Shown: positions 1 through 11,229 of the stretch, one piece after another | Layout of the letters: the number at the start of each line of letters is the position of its first letter | Position numbering within the stretch: the stretch's first letter is position 1 | Assembly: GCA_947034885.2 (NCBI GenBank) | Contig: OX344758.2 | Location: 11,745,067 to 11,809,066, forward strand | Length of the DNA stretch: 64,000 nucleotides | From: Thuidium tamariscinum | Lineage: Eukaryota; Streptophyta; Bryopsida; Hypnales; Thuidiaceae | Reading direction: 5' to 3' | Program-made: the position numbers and the translations under genes | Notes under the pieces: generated by a model | Told to the model about the DNA's origin: nothing | Seen by the model: only the letters and a program-made list of their open reading frames with translations | The model's database searches: none

Positions 1-443
1 CTATAACAATTGAATTAGTGCTCTATAGTTGAAGTGTTTCGTTTGTTCACTTTAGAGATTTTTGTCTTTTGTACTTGGCTCAGTGCTTGTCTCAATGCTC
101 CACAATTTGCTAGTACTTGTTGTAGCTTGTTAGTGGAGCTATATTTACTAGCTTCTTAGATTGTGATCTAGCTTGATTTTTTGTTTGTTGTGGCTTCTTG
201 CTTGGTGAGTTTACAATTTGTTTCCATTTTTGGATAGAATTTCTTCTAGAGTTACAAAGTAGATGTTTTAGTGCTTTGGATTGACAATTGTATATAGGGG
301 TTATATCAATGGTTTGCGTGACTTTGTGTGGTAGTTGTTATATTGATTTTTTAATCTTCATTTTATGAAGGAGATTTAGGTTTTGTTTGCATATATATAA
401 TTAAGTAAACAAGCAAAGATTGGGATATAGACAAGAGTAGAAG
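1..443. other. AT-rich non-coding sequence
   Basis: No open reading frame, RNA gene or clear repeat boundary could be recognised here. The sequence is T-rich and leads into the Rab-like fragment. Confidence 0.5.
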
Positions 444-668
444 ATGGCACATAAGGTAGACAATGTGTAAATGTATTTATTCAAAGTGGTGTTGATAGGA
501 GATTTTGGAGTTGGAAAGTCCAATCTTCTCTTTAGAATCCTATGGAATGAATTTACTCTAGAGTCTAAGTCTACTAATGGAGTGAAGTACATTAAAGTCA
601 AATTTGCTTTCGGTGCACAATGTTGTACTTTAGTATTAGGAAAGATGCAAATTCTCTTGGTTGGTTGA
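444..668 (+). pseudogene. Rab11/RabA-type small GTPase, N-terminal fragment
   Basis: The frame opens with ATG at 444 and reads MAHKVDNV, then a TAA stop at 468-470, then continues in the same frame as [10 protein letters not shown]. This is the usual start of plant RabA (Rab11) GTPases, where a Tyr-Asp precedes [10 protein letters not shown]. The P-loop follows as GDFGVGKS, keeping the GxxxxGKS pattern but with Phe where the family has Ser. [10 protein letters not shown] and a Gly-Val pair match the effector (switch I) stretch. After about residue 50 the similarity is lost and the frame ends at 668. The G3 (DTAGQE), G4 (NKxD) and prenylation Cys motifs are all missing. Intact genes of this family encode about 215 residues. 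I infer a decayed gene fragment in repeat DNA. Function is unlikely. Confidence 0.8.
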
Positions 669-761
669 AGGTTTGATTCTATTAAATGCTTGTATATTGT
701 AGATGACTTGAAATGATCAAAAGATTGCTTCATATATATTGCATGTCATTCTTTGATTATT

Positions 762-1676
762 TTAACCTCCAAAAGCCTTTTGTCCCCTCGAGGGACAATT
801 TGGAGTTCAAGCAAGTTCCATTGACCTCAATTTTTTGGGAAACTTTTTGAAACTTTATCATAAGATAGGAAAATTGATTAGCTTTGTGATAATATAATTT
901 TTATTTCAATTGGTACCTAGGAGAAAAAGTCATACTATAAAAAATCCAAATTTTAACTCAGTGGGTAGAAAAAATAAATCCACAAAAACTTGAAGTTAAA
1001 TTAATTTTTTTTTAATCTTACAAATTAGATTTTTGTCTACATGTGAAGCTTCAATTCATTCCATTTGGATTAGTTATGTGAAAGTTATGATCAATCTTGT
1101 TTTTTGGGCAATTTGAGCATCTTTTTGAAAAAAACCCTTATAGGGTTTGTTTCTAAATGCAATTATCACAATTTTTCAAAAAGATTTGCTTGACATAGTT
1201 GGATTTTCTCTTAGAACAATATCACCGTTTGGATTATTGTGTTTTAATCCCATCTTATAGCTATAAATGATTTAATTTTTTTTTTCGATCTTGGATCTAC
1301 TTCTACTTAATAATTTTTGAAAGAATGAAAATCAAATATTTAAAAAAATAAATTCTAGACTTTTAATTTAATTCTTTAACCCAATTTTTTTTAATTCAAA
1401 GTCTATATTGCAAAAAATTTCAACAAATGGCAATCAAAGTCATCTAAAATTGCAACAGTGTTCAAGAAATTCTTTTTTTCAACTTTGATTTCTTATATCT
1501 TCTAATCTATATAGTCAAACCTTACGAAATTGTTACCACATGATCTCAAACAAACAAAGTACAAGATCCTACAATTAGATTCTATAAGAAAAATTGTTCT
1601 TTTGGATGAACACAACAATAATGGCAATTTTGAGTGGTTTTTGATATAAAAATGCCCTTGGGCCTTTGGGGGTTAA
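762..1676. mobile_element. TTAA-bounded element with CCC-type inverted ends (copy 1)
   Basis: The left end at 762 reads TTAACCTCCAAAAGCC. The right end, read on the minus strand from 1676, is TTAACCCCCAAAGGCC, so 14 of 16 positions agree and both ends carry TTAA. Length is 915 bp with no coding frame. TTAA target sites and CCC-starting ends are hallmarks of piggyBac-type DNA transposons. Assignment to that superfamily is inference, because no transposase is visible. Confidence 0.55.
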
Positions 1677-3040
1677 GACAATCTAGTCTTTTTTTAATAT
1701 TAATTATGTCATTTTTACCAATGGTATAAAGTCAAGATATTAATCTAAACTATAATGGGGTTTGTTGGAATGCATCAATGATATTCTTAGAGAGAATTTA
1801 CATATTTGAGATGCAGTCTTTGTGTCAATTGATGATGCTTAAGATAATCATGAAAACAATATAATGAAATTTTTTTCTATAATTATCACGCTCTTATAGA
1901 TTGAAGATTCATTCATTTCTTAAATTCTTAATTGATGATGTTCAAACATTTTTTTTGAAAAGAAAGAATTATTTTTATAGAAATTTTAGCTTTGATCTCC
2001 TCAAATATTTGTTGAGAAAGTATTACAAAGGATTTTAATATAGATCAATTGTATTGTGAATAAACTTGTAGCTTCATGAGAGAGCATCCTAGCCCCTTGG
2101 ATAAGATACTAACATTTTTCCTTTCAACTACAATGTCCTAGCTCTAAAGAAAAAAGATGATTGTATGATACTATCAAAGTAATATGAAATTTTTCTACCA
2201 AAATTAAAGGTCAAATTGAAAAATAAAATGATGGTGCATATTACAAGAATGTTTTAAAGATAAATTTTTTAATGAAATATATGCTAAATTATTGGATTGA
2301 AATTTATAGAATTTGCAATTGCAATATTTCATTTGATTTATTTAAAAATGGAATACAAACTAAAATTCATATTTTCCTTTAATATTGGCCTATTTTCTAT
2401 TTAGATTTTTTTTCAAAATTTAAAATGGTTAAATTCAATTAGTTTGACTTAAATTATGAAAAGATTGTTCAAGTTGATCACACTAATGAATAAGATGATT
2501 GCACTAATTACTTCATACTATCAAGTCTACAAACCTTCCTATGTATCTCTTCAAAATTCATTTCCTTTGAAAAACTCCAATACTAACTTCAAGATTTTTT
2601 TTACAATGTTCCAATGTAGCGTGTTGCCATATCTAAAGTGATAGAATGCCTTCTTCCACACAAACATAGAATTCTATCTACAAAAAAAACATATCTTATA
2701 TTTATTGCAAATCCAATGTCAAATAGTGTAAGATGATCTTACTAATTGCATGACTTATGAATAAACATAATCTAATTAGTACAAACATTTGGATGCAATT
2801 TACAATACGTGAAAGAAAATGAAAGGAGATGAAAGTGGGATGGAATTCACACTACTTGTAGGACATTACATATCCCTCATTGATGCAAAATCTAGTTACA
2901 AGCTAGATGATAAAGTACTATACAATCAATTTTGCTCATTATTGAGCCATTTTTCTATCGACTATAATCGACTATAATTGACTAGCCAACCAATTTGGTT
3001 ACCATATCCATATCCATATCAAAATCAAACATACAATACT
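1677..3040. other. AT-rich non-coding sequence
   Basis: No gene, RNA or clear repeat end was recognised. Short open frames here (for example 2456-2641) have no family resemblance and are AT-biased by composition. Confidence 0.45.
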
Positions 3041-3668
3041 TTAACCCCTCAATGCCCAAGGGGTGCAAATAGCGCCTTTCAAATCTTTTAGTCAAATTCA
3101 AAGTGCTATAACTTTTGCATCTAATGTTCAAATTCAACAAAACTTGTTGAGAAAGTTGCGCGTTGTCTTCTAGTTTGTGTGGTACAATTTTCAGATTGAT
3201 CCAAAACGTGATGATTTTTTGGCAGCCAATCAAAGTTCGCAGGTTCAATTTGAGTTCAGAAACTGCATTTTAGGGCTGCAACTTCGGGGGCTTGGTTCTC
3301 ATTCATAAAATGATCATTTTCAATAAAACTTGTTGGAAAAGTTGCACATATTAATCTAGTTTGTGTGGCTAAAGTTTCATATCAATCCAAGAAGTAATGA
3401 GTGACTGAGAAGCGTTCTAGTAAATGGAGGTTCAACCTTAGATGTAGTTTTTGTATTTTTTCTTGCTAATTTTTGACATTTCAAAGTTGTTTTGTAGACA
3501 CAATGAATTAATTGAGTTAATTTTTTTTCCACCAATGTGTTTGTATACTAGTTTTGAATCACTTTGTAGTGTAAAGTTTTTTCATTTGAGTAGGATTAGA
3601 AATCAAATTTCACTTCCAAATGTGTTTTTGGGAAAATTTCAACATCCATTTTTAGCACTAAAATATTA
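3041..3668 (+). repeat. Dispersed repeat family A, copy 1
   Basis: This stretch begins with a TTAACCCCTCAATGCCCAAG end and aligns by eye with 36439-37245. Shared blocks include the CTATAACTTTTGCATC phrase, two sub-repeats built around AACTTGTTG...CTAGTTTGTGTGG, and a conserved 3' block around 3540-3660 (37110-37240 in the other copy). Homology stops near 3668, so this copy seems to lack the right end present in copy 2. The frame at 3451-3702 has a counterpart at 37085-37267, but the shared translation is only repeat homology. Confidence 0.7.
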
Positions 3669-5035
3669 TAACCAAATTGGCACCACCATACAACTTCTTT
3701 AGTACTGAACAAGAAGCATGTGATCTCAATGAGGAATAACAAGACACAAGGTTGGTCTTATTAGTGTGGAGTTAGTTTGCATCAACTCCAAAAGTGATAG
3801 ATACGGTAAGGTAAATACATCCCACCATTCCTAAAATTGATATCATCAATCTATATACATCTTCAATATCAATATGTACATATGTTAAAGAAACAAATTC
3901 AGAACATCTACCAAAAAAATTCAACCCTTCATAATCATTTGCATGTGGTATCTAAATGTCGTGTTCTTTGGTGAGTTAATTGGAATCTCTTTTCACTTCA
4001 CAACAAGAAAATATGAAAATTTGACAAGTCTAATAATACAAACTACGCACAAAAGAAAAAAGAGGCAGCATGTGGATGGGTACCCACCTTGTGACATTTT
4101 AAGGCTCAGCAAATTTCGAGGTTAGATTACAAAGGTCGTGTCTCCAACCAAATAGAAGCGAGTCCCCTCATTGTCATAAAGTTAAACCATTGCGTTCTGA
4201 AACACAGGATGTCAAGGACGAAAACATCCTTGTCAAAGTTGGAGACGGGCATGACAAAACTAGTGAATATATACTCTGTTTCCTGAGCTTGTGGTTTGGG
4301 TAAACAAGATATCTACGTCGAAATGCCCTGCTTCAATGCTTGACTTCACCTCTCAAACTTTGCGACCAAGGGACTCACCCAATAACATGACATGATAGAC
4401 AGCTCCCTAATTTGCAACTTTGAAATTTTCAAACAGGAAATGCCTTTCATTCAAGAAACGTCAACTCATTCCAGACAACTTCCAGCTTGATCACGATGCA
4501 CAGTTTCAAAAAGAAAGGAGATATAAATGGAACAGCACGTCAATCAAAATCAGATGAAAAGAGTCACCCAAACTCGATCACCACACGGCTACTAAGTCTG
4601 CTGGACAATTGGAAAGACTTGGCCTCCTATCAATAAAACGACGGATGGACTCCTGTCAAAACTAAGCTGTAAATGATCATGTCCGTCTCACCCAAAGCAT
4701 TCTTGAGATACTTCATCAACAGCCTATGAAAAGATATCCAGATTTTCTTAGCTCATATTATGTGGGAGGCACTCAAAGCTCTAGAAAGAATTTGAGTTAC
4801 ACATTGGCCGCTCTCAGAGCGTCATTCGGGCTCTCTACAAGGAATGTCAAACTTTCAAGTCTTTTTTTGGGGGGGGAGGGGATTCATCTACACTTGGGAG
4901 GGGTGTTTGAGAAGAGCGAGTTCTCGCAAATGCTGAAGAATGTTTGGTAATTCTCATGTAACTTGAGTCCAAAACAATACCCAAACCATCATTCCCTAAT
5001 CAAGCACTTTGAGAAAACAAGCTCGAACATACCAG
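3669..5035. other. Transition into gene island 1 and F-box gene upstream region
   Basis: GC content rises from about 4100 onward. No gene was recognised. The last several hundred bases should hold the promoter and 5' leader of the F-box gene, but I could not place a convincing TATA box or start site. A run of G at 4868-4878 is the only marked local feature. Confidence 0.4.
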
Positions 5036-6310
5036 ATGGCTGAAGAAGATGAGTCCATCTCTCGCCCTGACGAAGAAGCGCCGGACCAAGATTGCTCCAG
5101 TCGCCGTGACATTGAAGAAATGTGGCCCCTCATGCCGACCGAACTGCAGCGAAAGATTTTAGACTCGATTTCTCTCAAGAGTATCTTCCATCTCCGGTGC
5201 GTGAATCGTTTTTTCAACAACGTCATGTTTAGCAATGAGGCCTGGACCAGCTTCGGCACCACAGCGATGTCGCCCCGCCCGGCCTTCTACTTCAAGAGCA
5301 CATCCTTCCCTCTCTCTGTCGACTGGTTCACTTTCGACGTCTCAAGCAGTCTCTGGCAGCGAATGAAGCGATCCGTGACAACAGTGGAAGTGGGCGCCAA
5401 GAACGAGATCACCCTCTTCCTGCGCCATCTCTACTGCTTCGCTAAAGAAGGCCTCATAAACCAATTCGTCTTCCCTGCAGGTGGATTGCTCTGCATCTTG
5501 CACGAATCTATGCGCGAAATTGGCGATGACGATTCTAACCCCGTGAAGTACTCGCAAACGCTCTTCCCGTTCCTTGTCTGGAACCCCCTCACGAACCAAC
5601 GGAGGGAGCTTCCACCATGTAAATACAACTTGCGTCGCAACTATACCAGCTCCGACAGCGCGTTCATTCACGCCTTTCGGGAGAATCAAGGGTACAAAAT
5701 TCTATGTACGTTGAAAGATTACACCAACACGGGAGCGGAGATGCCAATGACAACTGAGATTTATGATTCAAGAACGAACAAGTGGAAGGAATGCGCACCA
5801 TATGATGGGGAGCGGATGAGGTCCAGCTTCGGAAATAGTCAGGGGGTGTATTGCCATGGCGTGGTGTACTTCCAGCTATGGCGGCCTCGGTCGTGGATCC
5901 TCTTCTGTTTCGACGTAGCCAAGGAAGAGTGGAGCGAGGAAGACTCCGAGCAGAGGTCGTTGCGGTTGTTCGAGTGGAATGGCATGTTGATGACGACGTT
6001 GCCACCATTAGATAGCTGGAATAAGTACGAGCCGGCGTATGTGTATCGGAGAGATAGAGAGGCGAAGAGATGGGTGGAGGTCGGAATTGCCGTTCCTTCG
6101 GAAGTGAGAAGGGAATTCTCCCGCGGGGAAGAGATAGTGGCATGCGCGAACTTCTTGTGCTTGAGTGGGTATGACCGCTATGGCACGTTCAAGACGGCGG
6201 TCTACGATAAGAAGGAGAATCTCTGGCGCCTACCGGCTGCTGGGTGTAAGAACTTGCCGCCCTGTGAGCTCCGGTTTGTGTTCCGGTATACGCCATCCTT
6301 CACCGTTTAG
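5036..6310 (+). CDS. F-box protein with kelch-like C-terminal region
   Basis: One uninterrupted frame of 424 codons from ATG 5036 to TAG 6310. An upstream in-frame TTG at 5009 is not a plausible plant start. Residues about 30-70 form an F-box: WPLMPTELQRKILDSIS is followed by LKSIFHLRCVNRFFNNV and a conserved Trp (W69). F-box proteins bind SKP1 and bring substrates to SCF ubiquitin ligases. The rest has kelch-propeller-like segments with aromatic residues after short turns, such as YDSRTNKWKEC and YDKKENLWRLP near the end. The substrate cannot be inferred. The N-terminus is acidic (many E/D in residues 1-28). No signal peptide or membrane helix is evident. It lies upstream of the cysteine synthase gene on the same strand, 670 bp apart, and a functional link is not implied. 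Confidence 0.87.
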   Translation: MAEEDESISRPDEEAPDQDCSSRRDIEEMWPLMPTELQRKILDSISLKSIFHLRCVNRFFNNVMFSNEAWTSFGTTAMSPRPAFYFKSTSFPLSVDWFTFDVSSSLWQRMKRSVTTVEVGAKNEITLFLRHLYCFAKEGLINQFVFPAGGLLCILHESMREIGDDDSNPVKYSQTLFPFLVWNPLTNQRRELPPCKYNLRRNYTSSDSAFIHAFRENQGYKILCTLKDYTNTGAEMPMTTEIYDSRTNKWKECAPYDGERMRSSFGNSQGVYCHGVVYFQLWRPRSWILFCFDVAKEEWSEEDSEQRSLRLFEWNGMLMTTLPPLDSWNKYEPAYVYRRDREAKRWVEVGIAVPSEVRREFSRGEEIVACANFLCLSGYDRYGTFKTAVYDKKENLWRLPAAGCKNLPPCELRFVFRYTPSFTV

Positions 6311-6980
6311 CCATGGCTTGAAATCACCAAACCCTATTTCGGTGGGAGAATGCCCTTGAATTCGGATGGTGCTCTGGTAAATGACCGGAAGGAGATCCCA
6401 TTTGAGGATCTTTGGGCCGTATGAGAAGTGTTGAGCATCAATAGCAAAGACGATGACGATGCTGATGCAGCAAGGCAAGTACCAATAATAGCTAATAAGA
6501 GTTGACATTTCAACGAACACGAAGAAAGACACTAGCCGTCAGCCCTGCTGCCTATGTGAGACTCACGCACAAAACGTGCCGATATCGTGTCCCTCGATTC
6601 AACCGGATGATGCGTGAAACCAGCAGCCTCACACCATTTGTCGTGTCCTTCAGTCTTCCGGAAATTCGTTCAATACAACACTGCTGTGGAACCCACGAGC
6701 TAGTCCTTTTCGCACGCAGTCCTGGAAAGGTACAGTAGACGTTTTGTTGTGTTGCGGTGGGATGTCCGCCAGGCATGATTAGTGATATGCTTCTATTCTA
6801 AAGAACGACAAGGACCATTACTATTCCATTCCTGGACACTTTAGAACAGGACACAGTCCCTGCTTCCCTGAGGATATTTTCGCCAGATCGCAGCATTCGT
6901 TGCCTTGCTCTTGAGTTCATGCATCAGATTTGCAATTCTCTTGCACTCTAGATCGACGTTGGCTAGAACTTCCATATCTA
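6311..6980. other. Intergenic region between F-box gene and cysteine synthase gene
   Basis: It should contain the 3' end of the F-box transcript and the promoter and leader of the cysteine synthase gene. No clear AATAAA or TATA element was identified. Short overlapping frames (6502-6738 and antisense) show no family features. Confidence 0.4.
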
Positions 6981-9177
6981 ATGCATAGTAGAATGGCAAG
7001 CAATCCCGTGAAACCTTGCACTTCCGGTCCTGGGCGCTCCCTCGTACTTTCGTCTCCTTGCTCTCGAGGATTGTTTCGCTTCGGGAGCTTTTGCATAAGA
7101 CTTTCTGACAATAGATGCTTGTCTATGAAGTCGTCTGCATTGGGTTGTAGTGAGGTTCCACTGTTTTGCTCTCCCCTTCCTTGTCGATTGCAGCTTGGGT
7201 TCCCGCGAGAGCCGATTTCGGTGAGGGCTTGTAGTAGTAATCGAGGTATAGGAATCAGTGATGCTGTAGCCGAGACCCCCACAAAGGATCTCGTCTGCAA
7301 GAACGTGCTGGGCCTTGTTGGGAATACGCCAATGGTGTATCTGAATAGGGTTTCCTCGGGCTGTTGTGCCAAGATTGCTTGCAAATTGGAAGCTCTGGAG
7401 CCGTGTAGGAGTGTCAAGGATCGGATTGCGTTGGCCATGGTTGAAGACGCCGAAAGAAGAGGTTTGATCACACCCGGAGTTAGTACATTGATAGAACCCA
7501 CGAGCGGGAATACTGGCGTTGGGCTCGCTTTTGTTTGTGCTTCTAAAGGGTACAAGCTTATCCTCACCATGCCAGAGGATCAGAGCATCGAGCGGCGCAT
7601 TCTGGTGCAAGGGTTCGGAGCGCAGGTAATCTTTTACAACACCCTCGCCATGGAAATTTCTCTTTTTCTAGACCTAGAATTTTTTCACTTGGTGGTTTTC
7701 GTGAACATATTGCTGTCCGTCCTGGGTTACGCAAATCATTGCATGTCAGTGTTGGAATGTACCCTTCTCCTCTTCGCTGACTTCCCATTTCCTTTGAACA
7801 CCAAAAGACCCTCGAATTGGTTCATAGGGGTCCTTCTCAAATGCTCTGCTCTCAATCTCTCGATAAAAATTGGGACCCAGACATTGCTGGGGAGCATACT
7901 CATCTTCAGGGAGGGAGGAAATGACCCCGAAATATTCATTTATGTACAGGTTACGACGACCCCAGCGAAGTACTCCATGACTGGCGCAATAGAGAAGGCT
8001 GAAGAATTATGCAGCCAGATTCCGAATGCGTACTCTCTTCAGCAATTCCAAAACCCGGCAAACCCTCGTGTGCATTTTGAAACAACAGGGCCGGAGATCT
8101 GGCGGGACACATGTGGCAAGGTAGGCCACTAGTTGTATATCCACCCCACTTCGGCATCAGATGCGGATTATCGAATGCCGTTTGCTGATTGCTGGCAGGT
8201 AGGATTGGTAACAGTATTTGCTAATATATCCAGTGATTCTTGCTCCCATGTCAGAGTTTTTCCGCCCCTTGAATTGACCGTGGCTCGCAGGTGGACTTCC
8301 TTGTTTCCGGGGTGGGTACAGGTGGGACGATTACTGGATGTGGAGAGTACCTGAAAGTGCAGAACAAGCATATCAAGATTGTTGCTGTGGAGCCTGCAGA
8401 GAGTGCGGTATTGTCAGGTACTTAAGGAAAGAGCACCCATACCTTCTCCAAGATATTGATGTTAGCAGATTGATGACGTTGGCTGGGGCATCACGGTGCA
8501 GGTGGGAAACCCGGGTACCACCAAATCCAAGGGATCGGTGCAGGTTTCATTCCTGCAGTTCTTAATGTCGACGTTCTTGATGAAATTATTGAGGTGAGGA
8601 TTCACATTGTTAAGTGCGAATGTCGTACCGAAAGGTTGCAGGTCGTGACTGTTAATGGATTTTCTTTTAACGAGCAATTTTTTGGCAGGTGCTTAGCAGG
8701 GATGCCATTTTGATGGCAAGGAAGCTTCATTACGAGGAGGGTTTGATGGTGGGCATCTCATCTGGAGCTGCTGCATTTGCCGCTATTCAACTTGCGCAGA
8801 GACCTGAAAACAATGGCAAGCTCATCGTGGTAACAATAAAATGCTCACTCCGCAAACTTGCATTCACTAGAACTCGACGTTCGTAGCTTTCGTCAAGCTC
8901 AATGAAGAGTCAAGGAAAAATTAATTAATCAGTGTTTTTCCTTCTTTCATTCTGGTGCAAAGAGAACCACCACCGAGGAAGAACAACCTGAGGAGATAAG
9001 AGTAGTTTGCTTATCTTCACGAGAGGTTTTTCGTCGTTCTCACCTTCTCGATGCTCTCTTCTGCAGTGCGTGCTGCCAAGTTTTGGAGAACGTTATCTTT
9101 CAACCCCGCTATTTCAACATGTTCGAAAGGCCAACATGGATGATGACAAGAAAGTATATCAGTCGCTCAAGAACTGA
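6981..9177 (+). CDS. O-acetylserine (thiol)lyase / cysteine synthase, plastid-type
   Basis: Six exons with GT-AG borders give about 428 residues: 6981-7625, 7950-8120, 8291-8417, 8502-8593, 8689-8829, 9067-9177 (TGA). Phases match at every junction. The start is ATG 6981 or, in better context, ATG 6993. The enzyme makes cysteine from O-acetylserine and sulfide using PLP. Visible motifs are [17 protein letters not shown] (PLP lysine), [48 protein letters not shown] and [10 protein letters not shown]. About 105 residues rich in Ser/Arg precede the catalytic domain and look like a plastid (or mitochondrial) transit peptide. Oddities: the usual GTGGK reads DTCGK at the end of exon 2. The loop KPGPHK reads KPGYHQ, so one residue known to contact serine acetyltransferase is changed. 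The exon 1/2 junction is one residue shorter than usual. The gene appears intact. Confidence 0.93.
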
Positions 9178-9678
9178 ATTGACAACTGGCGGACGTCAGA
9201 GTGCAAAAACTGCGAAAATTTTCTCTCATCGCAACCCCTTGTCAGCCTTCTAGATGTGTATGTATCCGCGTTCCATCACTTTGTGTTGCCTTCAATTTCC
9301 TTCTCGTAATGCCAAGTCCAGCTTTCAAGGCAGACTTGTCACCATTTCATTGGATAGTCAGAAAAGCGTTATAACTCATAATGCAGACCCTCTTTTTATG
9401 CCCTTAGATTTGCAAAAAGTACAGATATGGACATGTGATGAACTACTAGACTTGCATTATGTCCCGTAATGCTCTCAAGCTAGTACATTTCGTCATAGCA
9501 GTAGGAGACATTTTCAGAAGCGCTTGTGAGGTTCTGTACTGCTTGCATAGTCCTCAAAATTTTGTTTAGTTTCCTGCAAGTCTTGAGTCGTTCCGTAATG
9601 CCTAAATCACTTTCACAGTATCAATACTGTGAATTCCCTCATGTCCGCCTCTTTGTCCTCGTGTTGTGTTCACAAGAA
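9178..9678. other. 3' flank of cysteine synthase gene
   Basis: Downstream untranslated and intergenic sequence. The short frames at 9254-9469 and 9526-9726 resemble no family known to me. Confidence 0.4.
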
Positions 9679-9920
9679 CTAGTGGGCCCTGTGCCGTTGC
9701 CACAGTCAGAACTAAAGCTAAAGTAATTTCTTAATTTTTTAATTCATTAAAACTTTGAAATTCAATAACTTTTTCACCGTAAGTTGGAATGCCATGAAAC
9801 AAAGCCCATGCACCCCTCCTTGCTGAGAGCTTTCTGACGGTACCAATCACGCCCCCGGGAGATGCATGAGCCAGGAGATCTAAACATGACAAACAAAACA
9901 AATCAAAACAAAACAAACTA
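9679..9920 (-). mobile_element. Helitron-like repeat, family B copy 1
   Basis: On the minus strand the element ends in GTGGCAACGGCACAGGGC, a few bases, then CTAG (9682-9679) followed by host T. The same end occurs at 12643 and 31802, and homology stops at CTAG-T in all three. A terminal CTRR placed before T and a preceding short hairpin-like GC-rich segment are traits of Helitron 3' ends. The body shares AAAGCCCATGCACCCCTCC, CGACGGTACC-like and GAGATCT...ACAAACAAAACAAA blocks with the other copies. The 5' (TC) end was not resolved. Confidence 0.55.
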
Positions 9921-11229
9921 CCTGTCTTAAGGTATACATATTTCTAAGGTCTTCCGTTCTCAAATTCCGAGCTGCAATCACGGGAGCAGGGGATTAAATG
10001 AGATGAAGAGCATTTTTAGCAACAGCGCAACTTGATAGTTGTTGTAGCAGGACTAAAGCAATATCTAAGTTATATTCTCCCAGTTGAGTGCAATCATAAC
10101 GCAAAGTGTATTCCCCATAAAAAAAGGGATAGTTGCCACGTGATTGATGCTGACGATTGATTCCATGTCTAGTCATCGTATGACCAGAACACGTCTGCAA
10201 AATAAGCTTACCCAATCCAATCAATTAGAAAATAGAAATCTTGACATTTGCAAGCTCTCTTGACACATACCGAAGGACGAATCAATCTAAACCCAAACAA
10301 ATAGGTAAACCCAAACAAATTCTGAAGCCCATCGTCCACTTCTGAGGGGAACAGTCCTAACAATGGTGCACGCTGCCACGCTCTGCAGCATTGATATTTT
10401 GTAATTAACAATTCAGCCGATACCGGAGGACGAACATGCAGAAGGATAAAATGCTTTTCACAGAGCAACTGCAGATTCCTGCAGTAAGGTAAGAGGTCCT
10501 ATAATGGACCATCTAAGGGCTGAAACAGAATTTAGGGAGGTAAAACCTTTAGAAATATTTTTCAGTAAATTTTCCTTGAAAAAAAAGTAGAATTGACATC
10601 TAACCCAAGTCGTTTCATATTTTTCTGAGCTTTTTTGAATTAGCTATCAAATTTTGAAGTTGAAAGGGCATAGGGTTGTAAAATGGTGCCCTAGCTACAA
10701 TGTACATTGTCAGTACACTGATGAAGGCTATGAAAAAGCAATATGTACAACTACTATACATCTAAAATAGGGCACCATTTTAGAACCCGTTCCATTTAAG
10801 AGCCTTCTACTTTACCATAACATTTTAGTAGCATGCTTTGTCACTGCCTTGGCTCTAGAAGGTGGGAGCACCAAAAATCATTAATTTAAGCAATTTAGTA
10901 TAGTTGGGAGTACCTTTTCCACCAAATAATATTTTTGTAGTATTAGCAAGTGAAAATTAGGAATATTTTAAAAAAATTTTAAAAAAAATTCAGATTTTTG
11001 CGCTAGAAACATGGAACTCAACAAATTTCAGCCCACGCGTTTTGGTGATTTCTAACAAAGTTTTCTTCTAGTGTATGTTGGTGAATTTAGAGTTCTATGG
11101 AGGCTAGCCAAGACACTTGACCTCAACAAAACTCCTCTCACAAAAAGTATTGTTGTATAGGAATCCATGTCATTTTTTCATCTATGCTTGAAGTTCTTTA
11201 CGGGACAAGTCTTGGCCATAGTCTACTTT
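9921..11229. other. Non-coding flank of gene island 1
   Basis: GC falls towards 10.5 kb. The minus-strand frames at 9994-10224 and 10208-10468 have no recognisable domain. Sequence around 10500-10690 is distantly similar to 29090-29230 (shared AAGTCATTTCATATTTTT-like phrase), suggesting another dispersed repeat. Confidence 0.4.
10673..10788. repeat. Short inverted repeat, MITE-like
   Basis: The arm GGGTTGTAAAATGGTGCCCT (10673-10692) pairs with AGGGCACCATTTTAGAACCC (10769-10788), matching 19 of 20 positions, around a 76-bp loop. It could be a small fold-back transposon or a hairpin-forming transcript. No target duplication was seen. Confidence 0.6.

Noticed and set aside
5342-6143. Antisense frames of 69-159 codons across the F-box gene
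   Set aside because: They are shadows of the F-box coding frame with no family resemblance.
6917-7610. Antisense frames of 210-217 codons over cysteine synthase exon 1
   Set aside because: Mirror frames of a well-supported coding exon, with no motifs.
7626-7949. Open-frame continuation of cysteine synthase exon 1 through the first intron
   Set aside because: The frame is open by chance. The peptide loses all family similarity exactly at a GT donor, regains it after an AG acceptor at 7949, and both exons are in phase without it.
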